The translations under genes and the position numbers were made by a program. Shown in pieces: positions 25,982 to 35,220 of a stretch of 64,000 nt of DNA; the stretch's first letter is position 1; each line of letters opens with the position of its first letter. The DNA is taken from the NCBI RefSeq assembly GCF_027214025.1, contig NZ_JAPWHB010000011.1, forward strand, positions 25,270 through 89,269, in the 5' to 3' direction. The notes below the pieces were generated by a model. The model searched no databases and had not been told where the DNA came from. It was given only the letters and a program-made list of their open reading frames with translations. The DNA is from Parahoeflea alexandrii. Lineage in GTDB: Bacteria; Pseudomonadota; Alphaproteobacteria; Rhizobiales; Rhizobiaceae.

Positions 25982-28348
25982 CTACATGCTGCGCCAGTCT
26001 TCGCTTTGCTCAAAGGCGTGCGCCGCCTGGTAAATCTTCAACTCGCCAAAACTCGGCCCCACCAGCATCATGCCGATCGGCAACCCCTCGCTCAACCCGC
26101 AAGGTACACTCATGGCAGGCAGTCCGCCATTGAAGGGCGCGGTGTTTCCGATCATCTCGAAGGCGCGCTGCACATAGAGGCTGATCGAACAGTCTGTCGG
26201 CGGGATCTGCTGCGGCTTCATCGGCATGGTCGGCATCAAGAGGACGTCGAAGCGCTTGAGCGCCTGGGCATACTTCTCGTTGACGCGGCGCATCAGATTC
26301 TGGGCCTTGCCGTAGAAGCGCCCGCGATACTGGGTCTGGAAATGCTCTCCGAGGAACATGCAGGTTTTCAGCGAATGGCTGAGTTCGTCCGCCCGGTTGC
26401 GCCACTGCGACATCTGGTCGATCATCGATGGCAGGAACAGGCCGCGGTAGTTGGTGCCCGCGGTATTGCCGTGCATCATGAAGTCCTGCAGGCCTTCCAC
26501 CGTGATCGCGGTCCAGCAATCGACGGCCAGAGTGTGCTCCGGCACGGAGATTTCCTCGACCATGGCGCCCAGCTGCCGGAACCGCTCCGCAGCCGCGAGC
26601 ACCTTCTCATCGACATCCGACTCGCTCTCGGGGCGACGGAAGCCTTCCTTCAGGATCCCGATCCGCAGCCCGTGCGCACCGCGGCCCAGCGCCTCGGTGT
26701 AGCGGTAGACCTTGGGGTTGTACTGGCGCGGATCGAGCCCGTCCTCCCCTGCAAGCACCTCAAGCAGGAGCGCGTTGTCGGCAACGTTCGATGTGACCGG
26801 ACCGACATGGTCGATGGTCATCTCCACCGGCATCACGCCGGTGTAGGGCACCAGACCGTGAGTGGCCTTCATGCCGTAAACCCCGCAAGCCGAGGACGGC
26901 AACCTGATCGAGCCGCCCTGGTCGCCGGCGATCGCCATGTCGACCTCACCGGTCGCCACCAGCGCCGCCGAGCCGCTCGACGAGCCGTTGGCCATGTAGC
27001 CGCGCTTCCACGGATTGTGCACCGGCCCCTTGGCATTGGTGTGCGATCCGCCGGACAGGCAGAAATTCTCGCAATGCGCCTTTCCGGCGATGATGGCGCC
27101 GGCATCGAGCATCCGCGTGACGATGGTTGCATCGATCTCGGGCGTGTAGCCCTCCATGATCGACGACCCGTTCATCATCGGCACGCCGGCAAGGCAGATC
27201 GTGTCCTTCAGCGCGATCCGCTTGCCGCGCAACGGCCCGTCGGGCGCTCCGCGCACCTCAGTTTTGACGTACCAGGCATTGAGCGGGTTTTCCGAGGGAT
27301 CCGGAAAGCGCCCCGGCGAACGCGGATAGCGGACCTCGGGCAGATTGTCCGGAAGGGCGTCGAGCCGGTCATAGGCCTGGATGTAGGGCTCCATGATCTG
27401 GCTGTACTCGGCCAGTTCCGCGTCCGTCAGGTTCATGCCGAAACGGCTCGCCATGGCGCGCATCTGCGAAAGGCTGGGGCGTTTGACTGTCATGCTTGTC
27501 ACCAGGGGCTGGGGAGTGATGGGTGCAGGTTCGGCAATCTGCTGCTGCCTCGGGGAGTTGGTCTTCGGATCGGGACCCGCATGCGCGGTGGCAGTTCCAG
27601 TGCCGCGTGTGGAACGCGCCGCGCCAAACCCGAGGAACTGGTCGACCTTCGCCTGGTCGGCCAGCTCGGCCTTGGAAAGTTCGCCGGCGATCCGTCCGCG
27701 TTCCAGCACCAGGACCCGGTCCGACAGATCCGAGATGAAGTCGAAGTTCTGCTCGACCAGCAGGATCGAAAGCCCGCGCCGTTCGCGCAAGCGAAGCAGG
27801 GTCTCCGACATCTCCTCGATGATCGAGGGTTGGATGCCTTCGGTCGGCTCGTCCAGCAGCAGGAATTCCGGATCGCCCATCAGGCTCCGGGCCAGCGCCA
27901 GCAATTGCTGTTCGCCGCCGGACAAGGCGCCACCCATCCGGTCGAGCAGCCGCGCCAGCCGCGGGAAATCGGCGAGCACAGCTTCGATCACCTCTTCCTC
28001 GCCGCCGCCGGAGTAGTCGTGCCAGGCAAAACGCAGATTGTCGCGCACGCTCAGTTGCGGGAAGATCCCGCGCCCCTGCGGCACGTAACCGATCCCGAGC
28101 CCGGCGCGCTCATAAGGTGAAAAGCGGGTGATCTCGACACCGTGAAACCGGACGGTGCCGGAACTGGCCGGCAGAAACCCCATGATGGTCTTGAGCAGGG
28201 TGGACTTGCCCATGCCGTTGTGGCCGAGAATGCCCACGACCTCGTTCTCGGCCACCGAAAACTCGATACCGTGCAGGATCGGGACCTTGCCGTAGCCTCC
28301 CGACAGGCTCTTGATATCCAGGCAGGTCTTGCGCTCCTCGGCCATCAT
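25982..28348 (-). CDS. Fusion of a LivF/UrtE-type ABC ATPase with an amidase-signature amidase
   Basis: 788 residues in one unbroken frame. Residues 1-245 are a LivF-like ATPase: Walker [10 protein letters not shown] 42-50, Q-loop near 91, signature LSGGEQQ 142-148, Walker B LLLDEP 163-168, H-loop replaced by LLVEQN as in LivF. A Pro/Gly/Thr-rich linker spans about 246-285. Residues 286-788 are a full amidase with the Ser-cisSer-Lys triad at Lys381, Ser456 and Ser480; the spacings of 75 and 24 equal those of fatty-acid amide hydrolase (142/217/241). The amidase half closely resembles Rhodococcus amidases of nitrile/amide pathways. ATG 28348 overlaps the LivG-like stop. Met286 (27493) could be an internal start, but its Shine-Dalgarno (GGTGA) is weak. 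Confidence 0.88.
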   Translation of the reverse strand: MMAEERKTCLDIKSLSGGYGKVPILHGIEFSVAENEVVGILGHNGMGKSTLLKTIMGFLPASSGTVRFHGVEITRFSPYERAGLGIGYVPQGRGIFPQLSVRDNLRFAWHDYSGGGEEEVIEAVLADFPRLARLLDRMGGALSGGEQQLLALARSLMGDPEFLLLDEPTEGIQPSIIEEMSETLLRLRERRGLSILLVEQNFDFISDLSDRVLVLERGRIAGELSKAELADQAKVDQFLGFGAARSTRGTGTATAHAGPDPKTNSPRQQQIAEPAPITPQPLVTSMTVKRPSLSQMRAMASRFGMNLTDAELAEYSQIMEPYIQAYDRLDALPDNLPEVRYPRSPGRFPDPSENPLNAWYVKTEVRGAPDGPLRGKRIALKDTICLAGVPMMNGSSIMEGYTPEIDATIVTRMLDAGAIIAGKAHCENFCLSGGSHTNAKGPVHNPWKRGYMANGSSSGSAALVATGEVDMAIAGDQGGSIRLPSSACGVYGMKATHGLVPYTGVMPVEMTIDHVGPVTSNVADNALLLEVLAGEDGLDPRQYNPKVYRYTEALGRGAHGLRIGILKEGFRRPESESDVDEKVLAAAERFRQLGAMVEEISVPEHTLAVDCWTAITVEGLQDFMMHGNTAGTNYRGLFLPSMIDQMSQWRNRADELSHSLKTCMFLGEHFQTQYRGRFYGKAQNLMRRVNEKYAQALKRFDVLLMPTMPMKPQQIPPTDCSISLYVQRAFEMIGNTAPFNGGLPAMSVPCGLSEGLPIGMMLVGPSFGELKIYQAAHAFEQSEDWRSM

Positions 28349-29064
28349 CAGGCTTTCTTTCCCAGGTAGACATTGCGGACCGTGGGATCCGCCATGACCC
28401 GGTCGACATGATCCTCCATCAGCACAGCGCCCTGGTGGAAAACGGTCACGGTGCTGGCGATCGAGCGGATGAACTGCATGTCGTGCTCGACAATGACGAC
28501 CGCCGCGGTGCGGGTCATCTCGCGGATGATGCCGCTCATGCGTTCGACGTCGTCGGCGCTCATCCCCGCGGCAGGCTCATCGAGCAGCACCAGCCAGGGA
28601 TCGCCGGCAACGACCAGGCCCAGCTCGACCCGCTGCCGCTCGCCATGCGCCAGCCGACCGAGCTCGGTCCGCGCGATCGGGCCAAGGGCCAGCCGCTCGA
28701 TCACCTCGGACGCCTTGCGCATCGCATCCTGCATCGGCAGGAACCGGCGCGCCGCCATCCAGATGTTCTCGAACACATCAAGGCCGTCCATCAGGTTGGG
28801 AACCTGTGTCTTGATGCCGACCCCAAGGGCTGCGACCTGATGCGGACTCCAGCCGGTGGTTTCATGCCCGCGCATGAAGACCTGACCGCTGGTGGGCGTC
28901 AGCAGACCGGTGATGCACTTGAAGAAGGTCGACTTCCCCGCCCCGTTCGGACCGATCAGGCAGCGCAGCTCTCCGGCCCGCAGCTTGAAATCGACATTGT
29001 CGCTGGCAACCACGCCGCCGAACCGCATCGTCAGGCCAGCCGTTTCAAGCACGATTTCAGCCAT
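28348..29064 (-). CDS. ABC transporter ATP-binding protein, LivG/UrtD type
   Basis: 238 residues, starting MAEIVLETAGLTMRFGG. Walker A GPNGAGKST is near residue 40, the signature LAHGERQRV near 145 (a LivG-like variant of LSGG) and Walker B LLDEPAAGMS near 165. It is one of two ATPases of the Liv/Urt importer; the partner is the fusion protein. ATG 29064 is chosen because it overlaps the permease stop; a GTG three codons upstream is possible. Its stop shares a base with the fusion start, implying tight coupling. Confidence 0.87.
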   Translation of the reverse strand: MAEIVLETAGLTMRFGGVVASDNVDFKLRAGELRCLIGPNGAGKSTFFKCITGLLTPTSGQVFMRGHETTGWSPHQVAALGVGIKTQVPNLMDGLDVFENIWMAARRFLPMQDAMRKASEVIERLALGPIARTELGRLAHGERQRVELGLVVAGDPWLVLLDEPAAGMSADDVERMSGIIREMTRTAAVVIVEHDMQFIRSIASTVTVFHQGAVLMEDHVDRVMADPTVRNVYLGKKA

Positions 29065-30094
29065 GCCCGGCACTCCGGCTGCGAAGGCGGCGCGCGCCGT
29101 GGCGGGGAACCCTGCGGCGTTGCCCGAAGCTGATCCGCCACAGCGAGACGATGGCCGGCACCAGCCCCTTGGGCAGGAAGAGCACGAACAGGACGAGAAT
29201 GATTCCGGTCAGAAGCGTGTTGTCGATCATGCTCTGCTGGCCGAGCAAGAACTTGAGATAGGCAAGCCCCGCGGCACCGACGATGGGACCGATGCGGGTG
29301 CCAAGGCCTCCGACGATGCACCAGATGATGATTTCGGCGGACTGGCCGAGACTGAAGAGATTGGGGGTGACGATCTCGCCCCAATTGGCAAACAGCGCAC
29401 CGGCCAGCCCGGCGACCGCTGCGCCCACCGAGAAAAGCACGGTCTTGCGCGCGCTGACGTCGTAGCCCATCAGTGCCACGCGGACCTCGTTCTCGCGAAT
29501 GCCGACAGCCACGCGCCCGAAGGACGATTTCAGCAACCAGCTGACCAGCAGGTAGACGATGAGTAGGAGAACGGCACAGAAATAGAAATAGGGATCACCG
29601 TAGATGTAGTCGTTCGGCCGTCCCGGCACGTTCAGCGTCTGGAAGCCGGGGATGCCGTTGAAGCCGCCGAGCCGTGCCTTGCCGATCACATATTCCGGAC
29701 CGGCGGTCGAAGAGATGAACTTGAACAGGATCAGCGTCACCACCAGCGTGATCACGCCGAGATAGACATCCGTCAACCGGCCATAGAACATCATCGCCCC
29801 GAGCAAGGCCGCAAATGCAGCCGGCACGAGAACCGCAAGCAGCATCGGTATGGTGCTGTCGCCGATATTGATGGCAGCGATGGCGTAGGTGTAGGCCCCG
29901 AGCCCGAAAAACGCCGCCTGGCCGAAACAGAGGATCCCGCCAAAGCCCCAGATCAGCCCGAGGCTGAAGCCGAGCATGCCGTAGATCACCAGAACCGTCA
30001 GCGTATACGTGCCGATCATCATCGGCATGATCCAGACCAGCAATGCCGCAATGATGATCGTGGCCGGCACTTCTTTTGCCCAGAAGGAAGCCAT
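29057..30094 (-). CDS. ABC transporter permease, LivM/UrtC type
   Basis: 345-residue inner-membrane protein with about eight to ten helices. It has the LivM-type segment GFGGILCFGQAAFFGLGAY near residue 52, the EAA-like loop SFGRVAVGIRENEVRVALMG near 195 and GGLGTRIGPIVGAA near 270. The basic tail after residue 325 is typical. ATG 30094 is used because it overlaps the LivH-like stop (TGATG). It forms the pore with the LivH-like subunit. Confidence 0.87.
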   Translation of the reverse strand: MASFWAKEVPATIIIAALLVWIMPMMIGTYTLTVLVIYGMLGFSLGLIWGFGGILCFGQAAFFGLGAYTYAIAAINIGDSTIPMLLAVLVPAAFAALLGAMMFYGRLTDVYLGVITLVVTLILFKFISSTAGPEYVIGKARLGGFNGIPGFQTLNVPGRPNDYIYGDPYFYFCAVLLLIVYLLVSWLLKSSFGRVAVGIRENEVRVALMGYDVSARKTVLFSVGAAVAGLAGALFANWGEIVTPNLFSLGQSAEIIIWCIVGGLGTRIGPIVGAAGLAYLKFLLGQQSMIDNTLLTGIILVLFVLFLPKGLVPAIVSLWRISFGQRRRVPRHGARRLRSRSAGHG

Positions 30095-30960
30095 CACAGG
30101 CGTCCCCGGAAGAACTTGCCGGTCACACCCTGCGGCAGCAGCCTCAGCAGCACCACCGCGGCGAGCAGCAACGCCACTTCACCCATCACCGGCGAGACCG
30201 CGAAGGTGAAGATCTGGCTGATGAAGCCGAAGAGGCCGGAACTCGCCATGAGCCCGGCGATCAATGACGGACCGCCCGCGATCACCGTAATGAAGGCCTT
30301 GGCGATGTAGGCTCCGCCCGATGTCGGCACCAGCCCGACAAGCGGCGCGAGAATCGCGCCGGCGAGCCCGGACAGCGCCGACCCGCAGAAGAACGTCGCC
30401 ATGTAGATGCGTTCCGGTGAGTAGCCCAGTGCCGCAGCCATGTCCGGCAGTTGCATCGCGCCGCGCGCAATCAGCCCCAGCCGGGTGCCCTTGAGCACCG
30501 CATACATCAGGCCAAGCAGCACGATCGAGACCAGGATGATGAAGAAGTTGTACCCGTTGACCTGGTAGTTCCCGACCGTGAAGCCGGAAATCGGCGTCGA
30601 GATCCCCGTAGTGGTGTTGCCGAAGATCATGGTCGCGAGCCCGATGAAGAACAGGCTCAATCCCCAGGTCGCAAGCATCGTGTCGACCAGCCGGCCATAG
30701 AGATGGCGGATCACCAGACGCTCGACCACCAGCCCGATCAGGCCAACGACCAAAGGGGCGATGATGAGCATGGCGACAAAGACATTGGCGCCCAGGGTGA
30801 CCGCCGTGATCGTCACGTAGCCGCCCATCATCATGAACTCGCCATGCGCCAGATTGATGATCTTCATCATGCCGAACACGATGGCGAGGCCCGCGCTGAT
30901 CAATACCAGCGAAGCAACCGCGTAGAGCATTTCAACGATGATGACGAATACCAGATCCAT
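30094..30960 (-). CDS. ABC transporter permease, LivH/UrtB type
   Basis: 288 residues, starting MDLVFVIIVEMLYAVASLVL, with the LivH motif IINLAHGEFMMMGGYV near residue 38 and multiple helices. The start at 30960 is fixed by the family N-terminus; a longer frame has a non-hydrophobic basic leader and reads through a GC-rich hairpin. It follows the binding-protein gene after 79 bases. Substrate specificity lies with the binding protein, which resembles amide/urea-type members. Confidence 0.87.
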   Translation of the reverse strand: MDLVFVIIVEMLYAVASLVLISAGLAIVFGMMKIINLAHGEFMMMGGYVTITAVTLGANVFVAMLIIAPLVVGLIGLVVERLVIRHLYGRLVDTMLATWGLSLFFIGLATMIFGNTTTGISTPISGFTVGNYQVNGYNFFIILVSIVLLGLMYAVLKGTRLGLIARGAMQLPDMAAALGYSPERIYMATFFCGSALSGLAGAILAPLVGLVPTSGGAYIAKAFITVIAGGPSLIAGLMASSGLFGFISQIFTFAVSPVMGEVALLLAAVVLLRLLPQGVTGKFFRGRL

Positions 30961-30996
30961 GAACGGGTGGCCTTGGAAGAATGGGAGGTGACTGGA

Positions 30997-31019
30997 GGGG
31001 CCGCGCGGCTGGCGGCCCC
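30997..31019 (-). repeat. Intercistronic hairpin after the amide-type binding protein gene
   Basis: GGGGCCGC (30997-31004) and GCGGCCCC (31012-31019) form a perfect 8-bp stem with a seven-base loop in the 79-base gap between the binding-protein and LivH-like genes. There is no T-run, so RNA stabilisation of the upstream message or retroregulation is more likely than termination. Confidence 0.5.
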
Positions 31020-31039
31020 GCCCTGACCTTGGGAGGGTG

Positions 31040-32260
31040 TCAGATCTGGATTTCGTACTGGGTGTTGTCGTCCGGATTGGCGCCGAGATCGCACACGGCC
31101 TGGGTGTCGATCGGCTGGCGCTGCGGCAGCGTTTCGACAACCTTCATTCCCTGGTTCTCGAACTCCATCAGGTGAACATCGAGAATGGCATGATGGGTCT
31201 GCGGATCGACGGTCACCTTGCCGCCGGGACCGGTGATGGAAACGCCGGTTTCCAGTGCATCCACAACCGCGTCGCGGTCCAGCGTTCCGGCAATACGCAC
31301 GCCTTCGGCCCAGGTCAGCACACCGTGATAGTTGGACACGGCCAGTTCGTGCATGCCGCCTGCTTCACCGCCGGCTGCAACCCATGCTTCCTTGAACGCC
31401 ACGTTTTCGGGCGTGTCGAGTTCCTGGCTGTAGTTGTAGGCAACCATGATGCCGTTGCCCTCTTCGGCCGTCAGCACCTTGTGCTCGTTGCCCACACCGA
31501 GCGTGGTCGAGGCCAGCGCGATACGGTCCTTCATGCCGGCAGCCGCCCACTGACGGAAGAACGACAGGTGCGCACCGCCGACCAGCGGCGCGATGACGAG
31601 ATCGGGGCCGGCGGTCTGGATCTTGGCGATGGTCGAGCCGAAATCCGAGACATCGAGCGGGAAGAAGTCGACACCGACCGTCTCGCCGCCATTGTCGGCA
31701 ACGAATTTCTGCAGCCAGCGGGCGGTGATCTGTCCGTAATTGTAGTCGGCGGCGACGATGTAGACCTTCTTGCCGGACTTGCCCATGGCGTAGGGCACCA
31801 GCGCTTCGGCCTGTTGAGCCGGCGTCACGCCATTGATGAAGATGTTGCGGTCGCAGACGCCGCCCTCGTACAGCACGTTGTAGAAATAGAGTGTCTTGTT
31901 CTTGTGCAGCGTCTGGCGGATCGCCTCGCGCGAGGCCGACAGGATGCCGCCATGCACCACGTCGACCTTGTCCTCACGGACCAGTTGCTGGGCGTACTGG
32001 GAATAGAGCGCCATGTCGGACTGGGTGTCATAGCCGACGACCTCGACCTGCTGGCCGAGCAGTCCGCCGGCAGCATTGATCTGGCTCACGGCCAGCCGCA
32101 GCGCCGTGTCCATCGGCTTGCCGTAGGCGTCGAAGATCCCCGAGACATCAAGCACCGAGCCGAGCTTGATCGTATCGGCGGCCATCACGGCGCGCGGCAG
32201 CATGACAGCGCCGGTTGCAGCGGCGGCGGAGGCAAGAAAATGGCGTCTGTTGATCGACAT
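31040..32260 (-). CDS. ABC substrate-binding protein, AmiC/UrtA/LivK type (SBP family 6)
   Basis: 406 residues. The twin-arginine-like leader MSINRRHFLASAAAATGAVM ends with AMAAD near residue 28, so export by Tat is likely. The mature part has the amide/urea-binding pattern GSVLDVSGIFDAYG, YNVLYEGGVCDRNIF and ADYNYGQITARWLQKF. Proteins of this branch bind short-chain amides, urea or branched-chain amino acids. ATG 32260 has GGAAGGAA upstream. It is the second gene of the operon after the flotillin-like gene, and its similarity to the cytosolic sensor at 34041-35165 suggests both read the same ligand class. Confidence 0.86.
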   Translation of the reverse strand: MSINRRHFLASAAAATGAVMLPRAVMAADTIKLGSVLDVSGIFDAYGKPMDTALRLAVSQINAAGGLLGQQVEVVGYDTQSDMALYSQYAQQLVREDKVDVVHGGILSASREAIRQTLHKNKTLYFYNVLYEGGVCDRNIFINGVTPAQQAEALVPYAMGKSGKKVYIVAADYNYGQITARWLQKFVADNGGETVGVDFFPLDVSDFGSTIAKIQTAGPDLVIAPLVGGAHLSFFRQWAAAGMKDRIALASTTLGVGNEHKVLTAEEGNGIMVAYNYSQELDTPENVAFKEAWVAAGGEAGGMHELAVSNYHGVLTWAEGVRIAGTLDRDAVVDALETGVSITGPGGKVTVDPQTHHAILDVHLMEFENQGMKVVETLPQRQPIDTQAVCDLGANPDDNTQYEIQI

Positions 32261-32317
32261 GTCGTATTCCTTCCGTGAAATGGTTGGGTTGCGGTCGGGC
32301 ACCCGGGACGGGTGGTC

Positions 32318-33922
32318 TCAGTCTTTGTCTTTCTGCTTGGTTCTCTGGGCGTAGTCGGCGGTGCGGCCGGCCAGATTGGCGTCAAAATCGAGCCCGATTT
32401 CCTCGCCCATCTGCTTCATCGCAGGCAGTCTCACCGCCATGCCGAGGATCTGGTCCATCGCCGCGCCGAAGGCGTTGTCGACACCGGTGCCGCCGCCGGT
32501 GCCCATGCCGCTGATCTGGTTGATGCGGATGGAATCGATCTTCTCGACCGGCTTCATCATCTGCGTCATGATCTCCGGCAGGCGATCAAGCTTGCGCTCC
32601 TCGAGCCGCATCCGGATGACGGATTCGCTGAGCGTATTTTCGGCCTGGTTGAGGGCATGGCGTCCTGCGGCCTCGGCCTCCATGCGGCGCTGCTCGGTTT
32701 CTGCGGCGGAGCGGGCGACCTCGGCCTCGGCCTTGGCTTTTGCCAGCATGGTGCCGACATCGCTCTTGACCCGCGCGTCTTCCAGCGCGAGATCCCTCTT
32801 CTGCCTGAGGTTGGAGATTTCCTGCTCGCGCTCGACGACGGCGCGCTCCTTCTGCACCTGCACCCGTTCGGCGGCGAGCAGAACCTGGGCGCGGGCTTCT
32901 TCCTCGGCGGCTTTGGTCGAGGACTCCTCGATCCTCCGCTTGGCTAGCTGGACCTCGTTTTCGATCCTTGTTTCCTCGAGCGCCAGCACCGCTGCCATCT
33001 CGGCGCGGCGCAGAGCCTCGTCATTGGCGACCTGCGCCGCCTTCACCCGCTGCGTTTTCTCGATCCGGGCCTGCTCCGTAGCGAACTCGGCCTGCGCTTC
33101 GGCCTGATCGGACCGCGCCCGGGCTTCCGACTGCATGCGCTTCAAATGTTCCTGCTGAGCGATTTCGGCTTCCTGTTCGGCGCGCTGCAACTCGAGCTGC
33201 CTCTGGTGCTGTGCCAGGCGGCTTTCCCGGATCGCGATTTCGGTCTCGGTTTCCACCTTGACCCGCGCCTTGCGCTGTTCGGCCACCATCTCGGCGAGCC
33301 GCCGCATACCCTGGGCGTTAAACGCGTTGCCTTCGTTGAGCTGGCTCAGATCGCTCTGGTCGACGCTGACCAACGAGGTCGAAACCATGGCAAGCCCCAG
33401 ACGCGCGGCATGCTCGGCCACGGCCTGCGTCACTTCCGATGTGTAGCCGGAGCGGTCGAGGTGGATGTCGGCCAGGTTGCGCCGGGCGGCGGCATCCTGC
33501 ATGGCGTTGATCAGGGCGCCGCCGACAACCTCGCGAATGGCGTCGCCGCCGCGGGCGATCCGCATCCCGAGGACCTGCGCGGCGGTGGCGATGCCTTCCG
33601 CCGATGGCTCGACCCGGAGCTCGAATTCCATTTCGATGTCGGCGCGCAGCTGATCCTTCGTCAACAGCGATTCACGGCCCTTGCGATGGACGGGAAAGGT
33701 CACCGACCCCATCGAGACGCGCTGGATCTGGTGCAGGATCGGCAAGGCGAGACAGCCACCGTCGAGAACCACACGCTTGCCGCCAAGACCGGTCCGCACG
33801 AGTGCGGTGTCCAGCGTCGCCTTGGCGTAATAGCGCTGCAGGAACCAGATCGCGATGATCAGCAGAAGCGCAAGTGCGAGCAGCGAAAAAAACCAGACCA
33901 AGGCCAAATCCCCCAACGGCAT
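32318..33922 (-). CDS. Flotillin-like (YqiK-type) SPFH membrane protein
   Basis: 534 residues. One N-terminal membrane helix (about residues 8-30) is followed by an SPFH/Band 7 domain (about 35-210) and a long coiled coil (about 215-430) rich in Glu, Ala, Arg and Gln with repeated AEAEAE-like heptads. A short Gly-containing tail follows. Flotillins form membrane-attached cages or microdomains and are not transport components in known Liv/Urt systems. It is the first gene of the operon: 57 bases separate it from the binding-protein gene, with no terminator seen. GGGAGGG precedes ATG 33922. A membrane-scaffold role for the importer is possible but inferred from position only. Confidence 0.82.
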   Translation of the reverse strand: MPLGDLALVWFFSLLALALLLIIAIWFLQRYYAKATLDTALVRTGLGGKRVVLDGGCLALPILHQIQRVSMGSVTFPVHRKGRESLLTKDQLRADIEMEFELRVEPSAEGIATAAQVLGMRIARGGDAIREVVGGALINAMQDAAARRNLADIHLDRSGYTSEVTQAVAEHAARLGLAMVSTSLVSVDQSDLSQLNEGNAFNAQGMRRLAEMVAEQRKARVKVETETEIAIRESRLAQHQRQLELQRAEQEAEIAQQEHLKRMQSEARARSDQAEAQAEFATEQARIEKTQRVKAAQVANDEALRRAEMAAVLALEETRIENEVQLAKRRIEESSTKAAEEEARAQVLLAAERVQVQKERAVVEREQEISNLRQKRDLALEDARVKSDVGTMLAKAKAEAEVARSAAETEQRRMEAEAAGRHALNQAENTLSESVIRMRLEERKLDRLPEIMTQMMKPVEKIDSIRINQISGMGTGGGTGVDNAFGAAMDQILGMAVRLPAMKQMGEEIGLDFDANLAGRTADYAQRTKQKDKD

Positions 33923-33985
33923 GACGATCGCCCTCCCCCTTTTTGGACCGGGGGTATCGGCGTCACATAACCATGGAGAAGTTTA

Positions 33986-34028
33986 TTTTCCTTTTCAACT
34001 AAAATGTTTTCCAATTCAAATTAATTGG
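33986..34028. promoter_or_regulatory. Repeated TTTTCC...TCAA motif and palindrome upstream of the flotillin/ABC operon
   Basis: TTTTCCTTTTCAACTA (33986-34001) and TTTTCCAATTCAAATT (34007-34022) are two related copies 21 bases apart. The second overlaps a palindrome with CCAATT (34011-34016) and AATTGG (34023-34028) as arms. A third copy lies at the amiC-like/marR promoter (35221-35236). The location fits the control region of the operon starting at 33922. Confidence 0.5.
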
Positions 34029-34040
34029 TATCGCATTGAA

Positions 34041-35165
34041 TTATATCTGTTTTATCACTTCAAACATGATTCCGTCGGCCCGAGCCAGGTAGATCGGGGC
34101 GCGCGCTACCGACCGTTTCGGAGAGAAAGCCCGCTTCACGCTCCGGTATCGAAACGCCGATCCCGACAGCGCATTGAGCCCCCGCCAGTCGCCGGATTTG
34201 TCGTCCATCAGCGCTGCCAGATAATGCACACCCTCATAGGTCGACTGCCCGATCACATTGAGAACGGGAGCCTTGTCGCCGTGCAATCCGTAGTAGCTCT
34301 CCTTGAAGGCGCAATTGCCCTCGGTCCTGAGCGATCCGAAATAGCTCGCCGAGGAGAAGAACCGCTTCAGATTGCGGTCGCCGCAGGCAAGCAGGCCGTT
34401 CTCCTCGATGCAGCACGAAAGCCGGATCATCTTGCCATCCAGTCCCGCAGCCCCGAAGGCCCGGTTGAAGGTCACGGCATCCTGGCCGACGAGCGAGATC
34501 AGAAGCGCATCCGCGCCCGATTTTGCGATCTCGTCGACATAGTGCGACATGTTGCGCACGCCAAAGGGCAGGTATCGTTCATAGCAAAGCCCGACGGACA
34601 ATTCCTTCAGCTTGGTCTTGGCATAGGAATGCGAAGTGTGCGGCCAGACATAATCATTGCCGATCAGCGCCCAGCGCTTGGGCCGGAATTGCTTTTGCAA
34701 CGTCTCGATGGCGGGCCCGAGTTGATCGTGCGGCGTCTCGCCGATGGCAAAGATCCCGGGCGTGTTCTCCCCGCCTTCGTAAAGCGGCGTGTAGACGTAC
34801 GGCACCCGCTGGCGCACGACCTTGCTCAACCGCTGGCGGATGGCGCTGATATGCATACCGACGATCGCGTCGATGGCATTGGCCTCGATCAGGTCATTGA
34901 CCGTTTCCTCGACCGGGACCTTCGCCTCCAGAGCCGAGTCGATCATGATCAGCTGCACCTGTCGGCCGCCAATGCCGTTACCGCGGTTGATCTCTTCCGC
35001 CGCCAGCTGGGCCGAGGAGATGCAGGACGGTGCCCAAAGCCCGGCCGACCCGCACATCGGGATCAGCAGTGCCACGCGATAGAACCCCACCGAGCTTACC
35101 GAAGCCCAGTCGCGAAGGTCGTTCAACTCTGCCGGAAATGCCACTGCGGCCCGGGAAAACTCCAT
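34041..35165 (-). CDS. AmiC-like cytosolic ligand-sensing protein (type I periplasmic-binding fold, no signal peptide)
   Basis: 374 residues homologous to SBP family 6/AmiC: YRVALLIPMCGSAGLWAPSC near residue 28, VPYVYTPLYEGGE near 120, and ALIGNDYVWPHTS near 165. The N-terminus MEFSRAAVAFPAELNDLRDW has no hydrophobic leader, so the protein should stay in the cytoplasm, as AmiC of Pseudomonas does when it senses amides. In the amidase operon AmiC restrains the antiterminator AmiR; no AmiR-like ANTAR gene is seen here. Instead a MarR regulator is divergent. ATG 35165 has GGGGA seven bases upstream. An amide-sensing role is inferred from family and context. Confidence 0.78.
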   Translation of the reverse strand: MEFSRAAVAFPAELNDLRDWASVSSVGFYRVALLIPMCGSAGLWAPSCISSAQLAAEEINRGNGIGGRQVQLIMIDSALEAKVPVEETVNDLIEANAIDAIVGMHISAIRQRLSKVVRQRVPYVYTPLYEGGENTPGIFAIGETPHDQLGPAIETLQKQFRPKRWALIGNDYVWPHTSHSYAKTKLKELSVGLCYERYLPFGVRNMSHYVDEIAKSGADALLISLVGQDAVTFNRAFGAAGLDGKMIRLSCCIEENGLLACGDRNLKRFFSSASYFGSLRTEGNCAFKESYYGLHGDKAPVLNVIGQSTYEGVHYLAALMDDKSGDWRGLNALSGSAFRYRSVKRAFSPKRSVARAPIYLARADGIMFEVIKQI

Positions 35166-35220
35166 GCACGTGTCCCCTATAGCCGTGCTTGAGGGATTTT
35201 CTTCATTGCAATTGAAATTA

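Noticed and set aside
25784..28120. Very long open frame antisense to the ATPase-amidase fusion
   Set aside because: It is a GC-rich shadow of a gene with clear catalytic motifs; its translation is rich in Arg/His/Gly with no domain, and no ribosome site is present.
34041..35165. Reading the AmiC-like protein as a second ABC binding protein
   Set aside because: It has no signal peptide and is not adjacent to a permease in the same transcription unit; a cytosolic sensor fits better.
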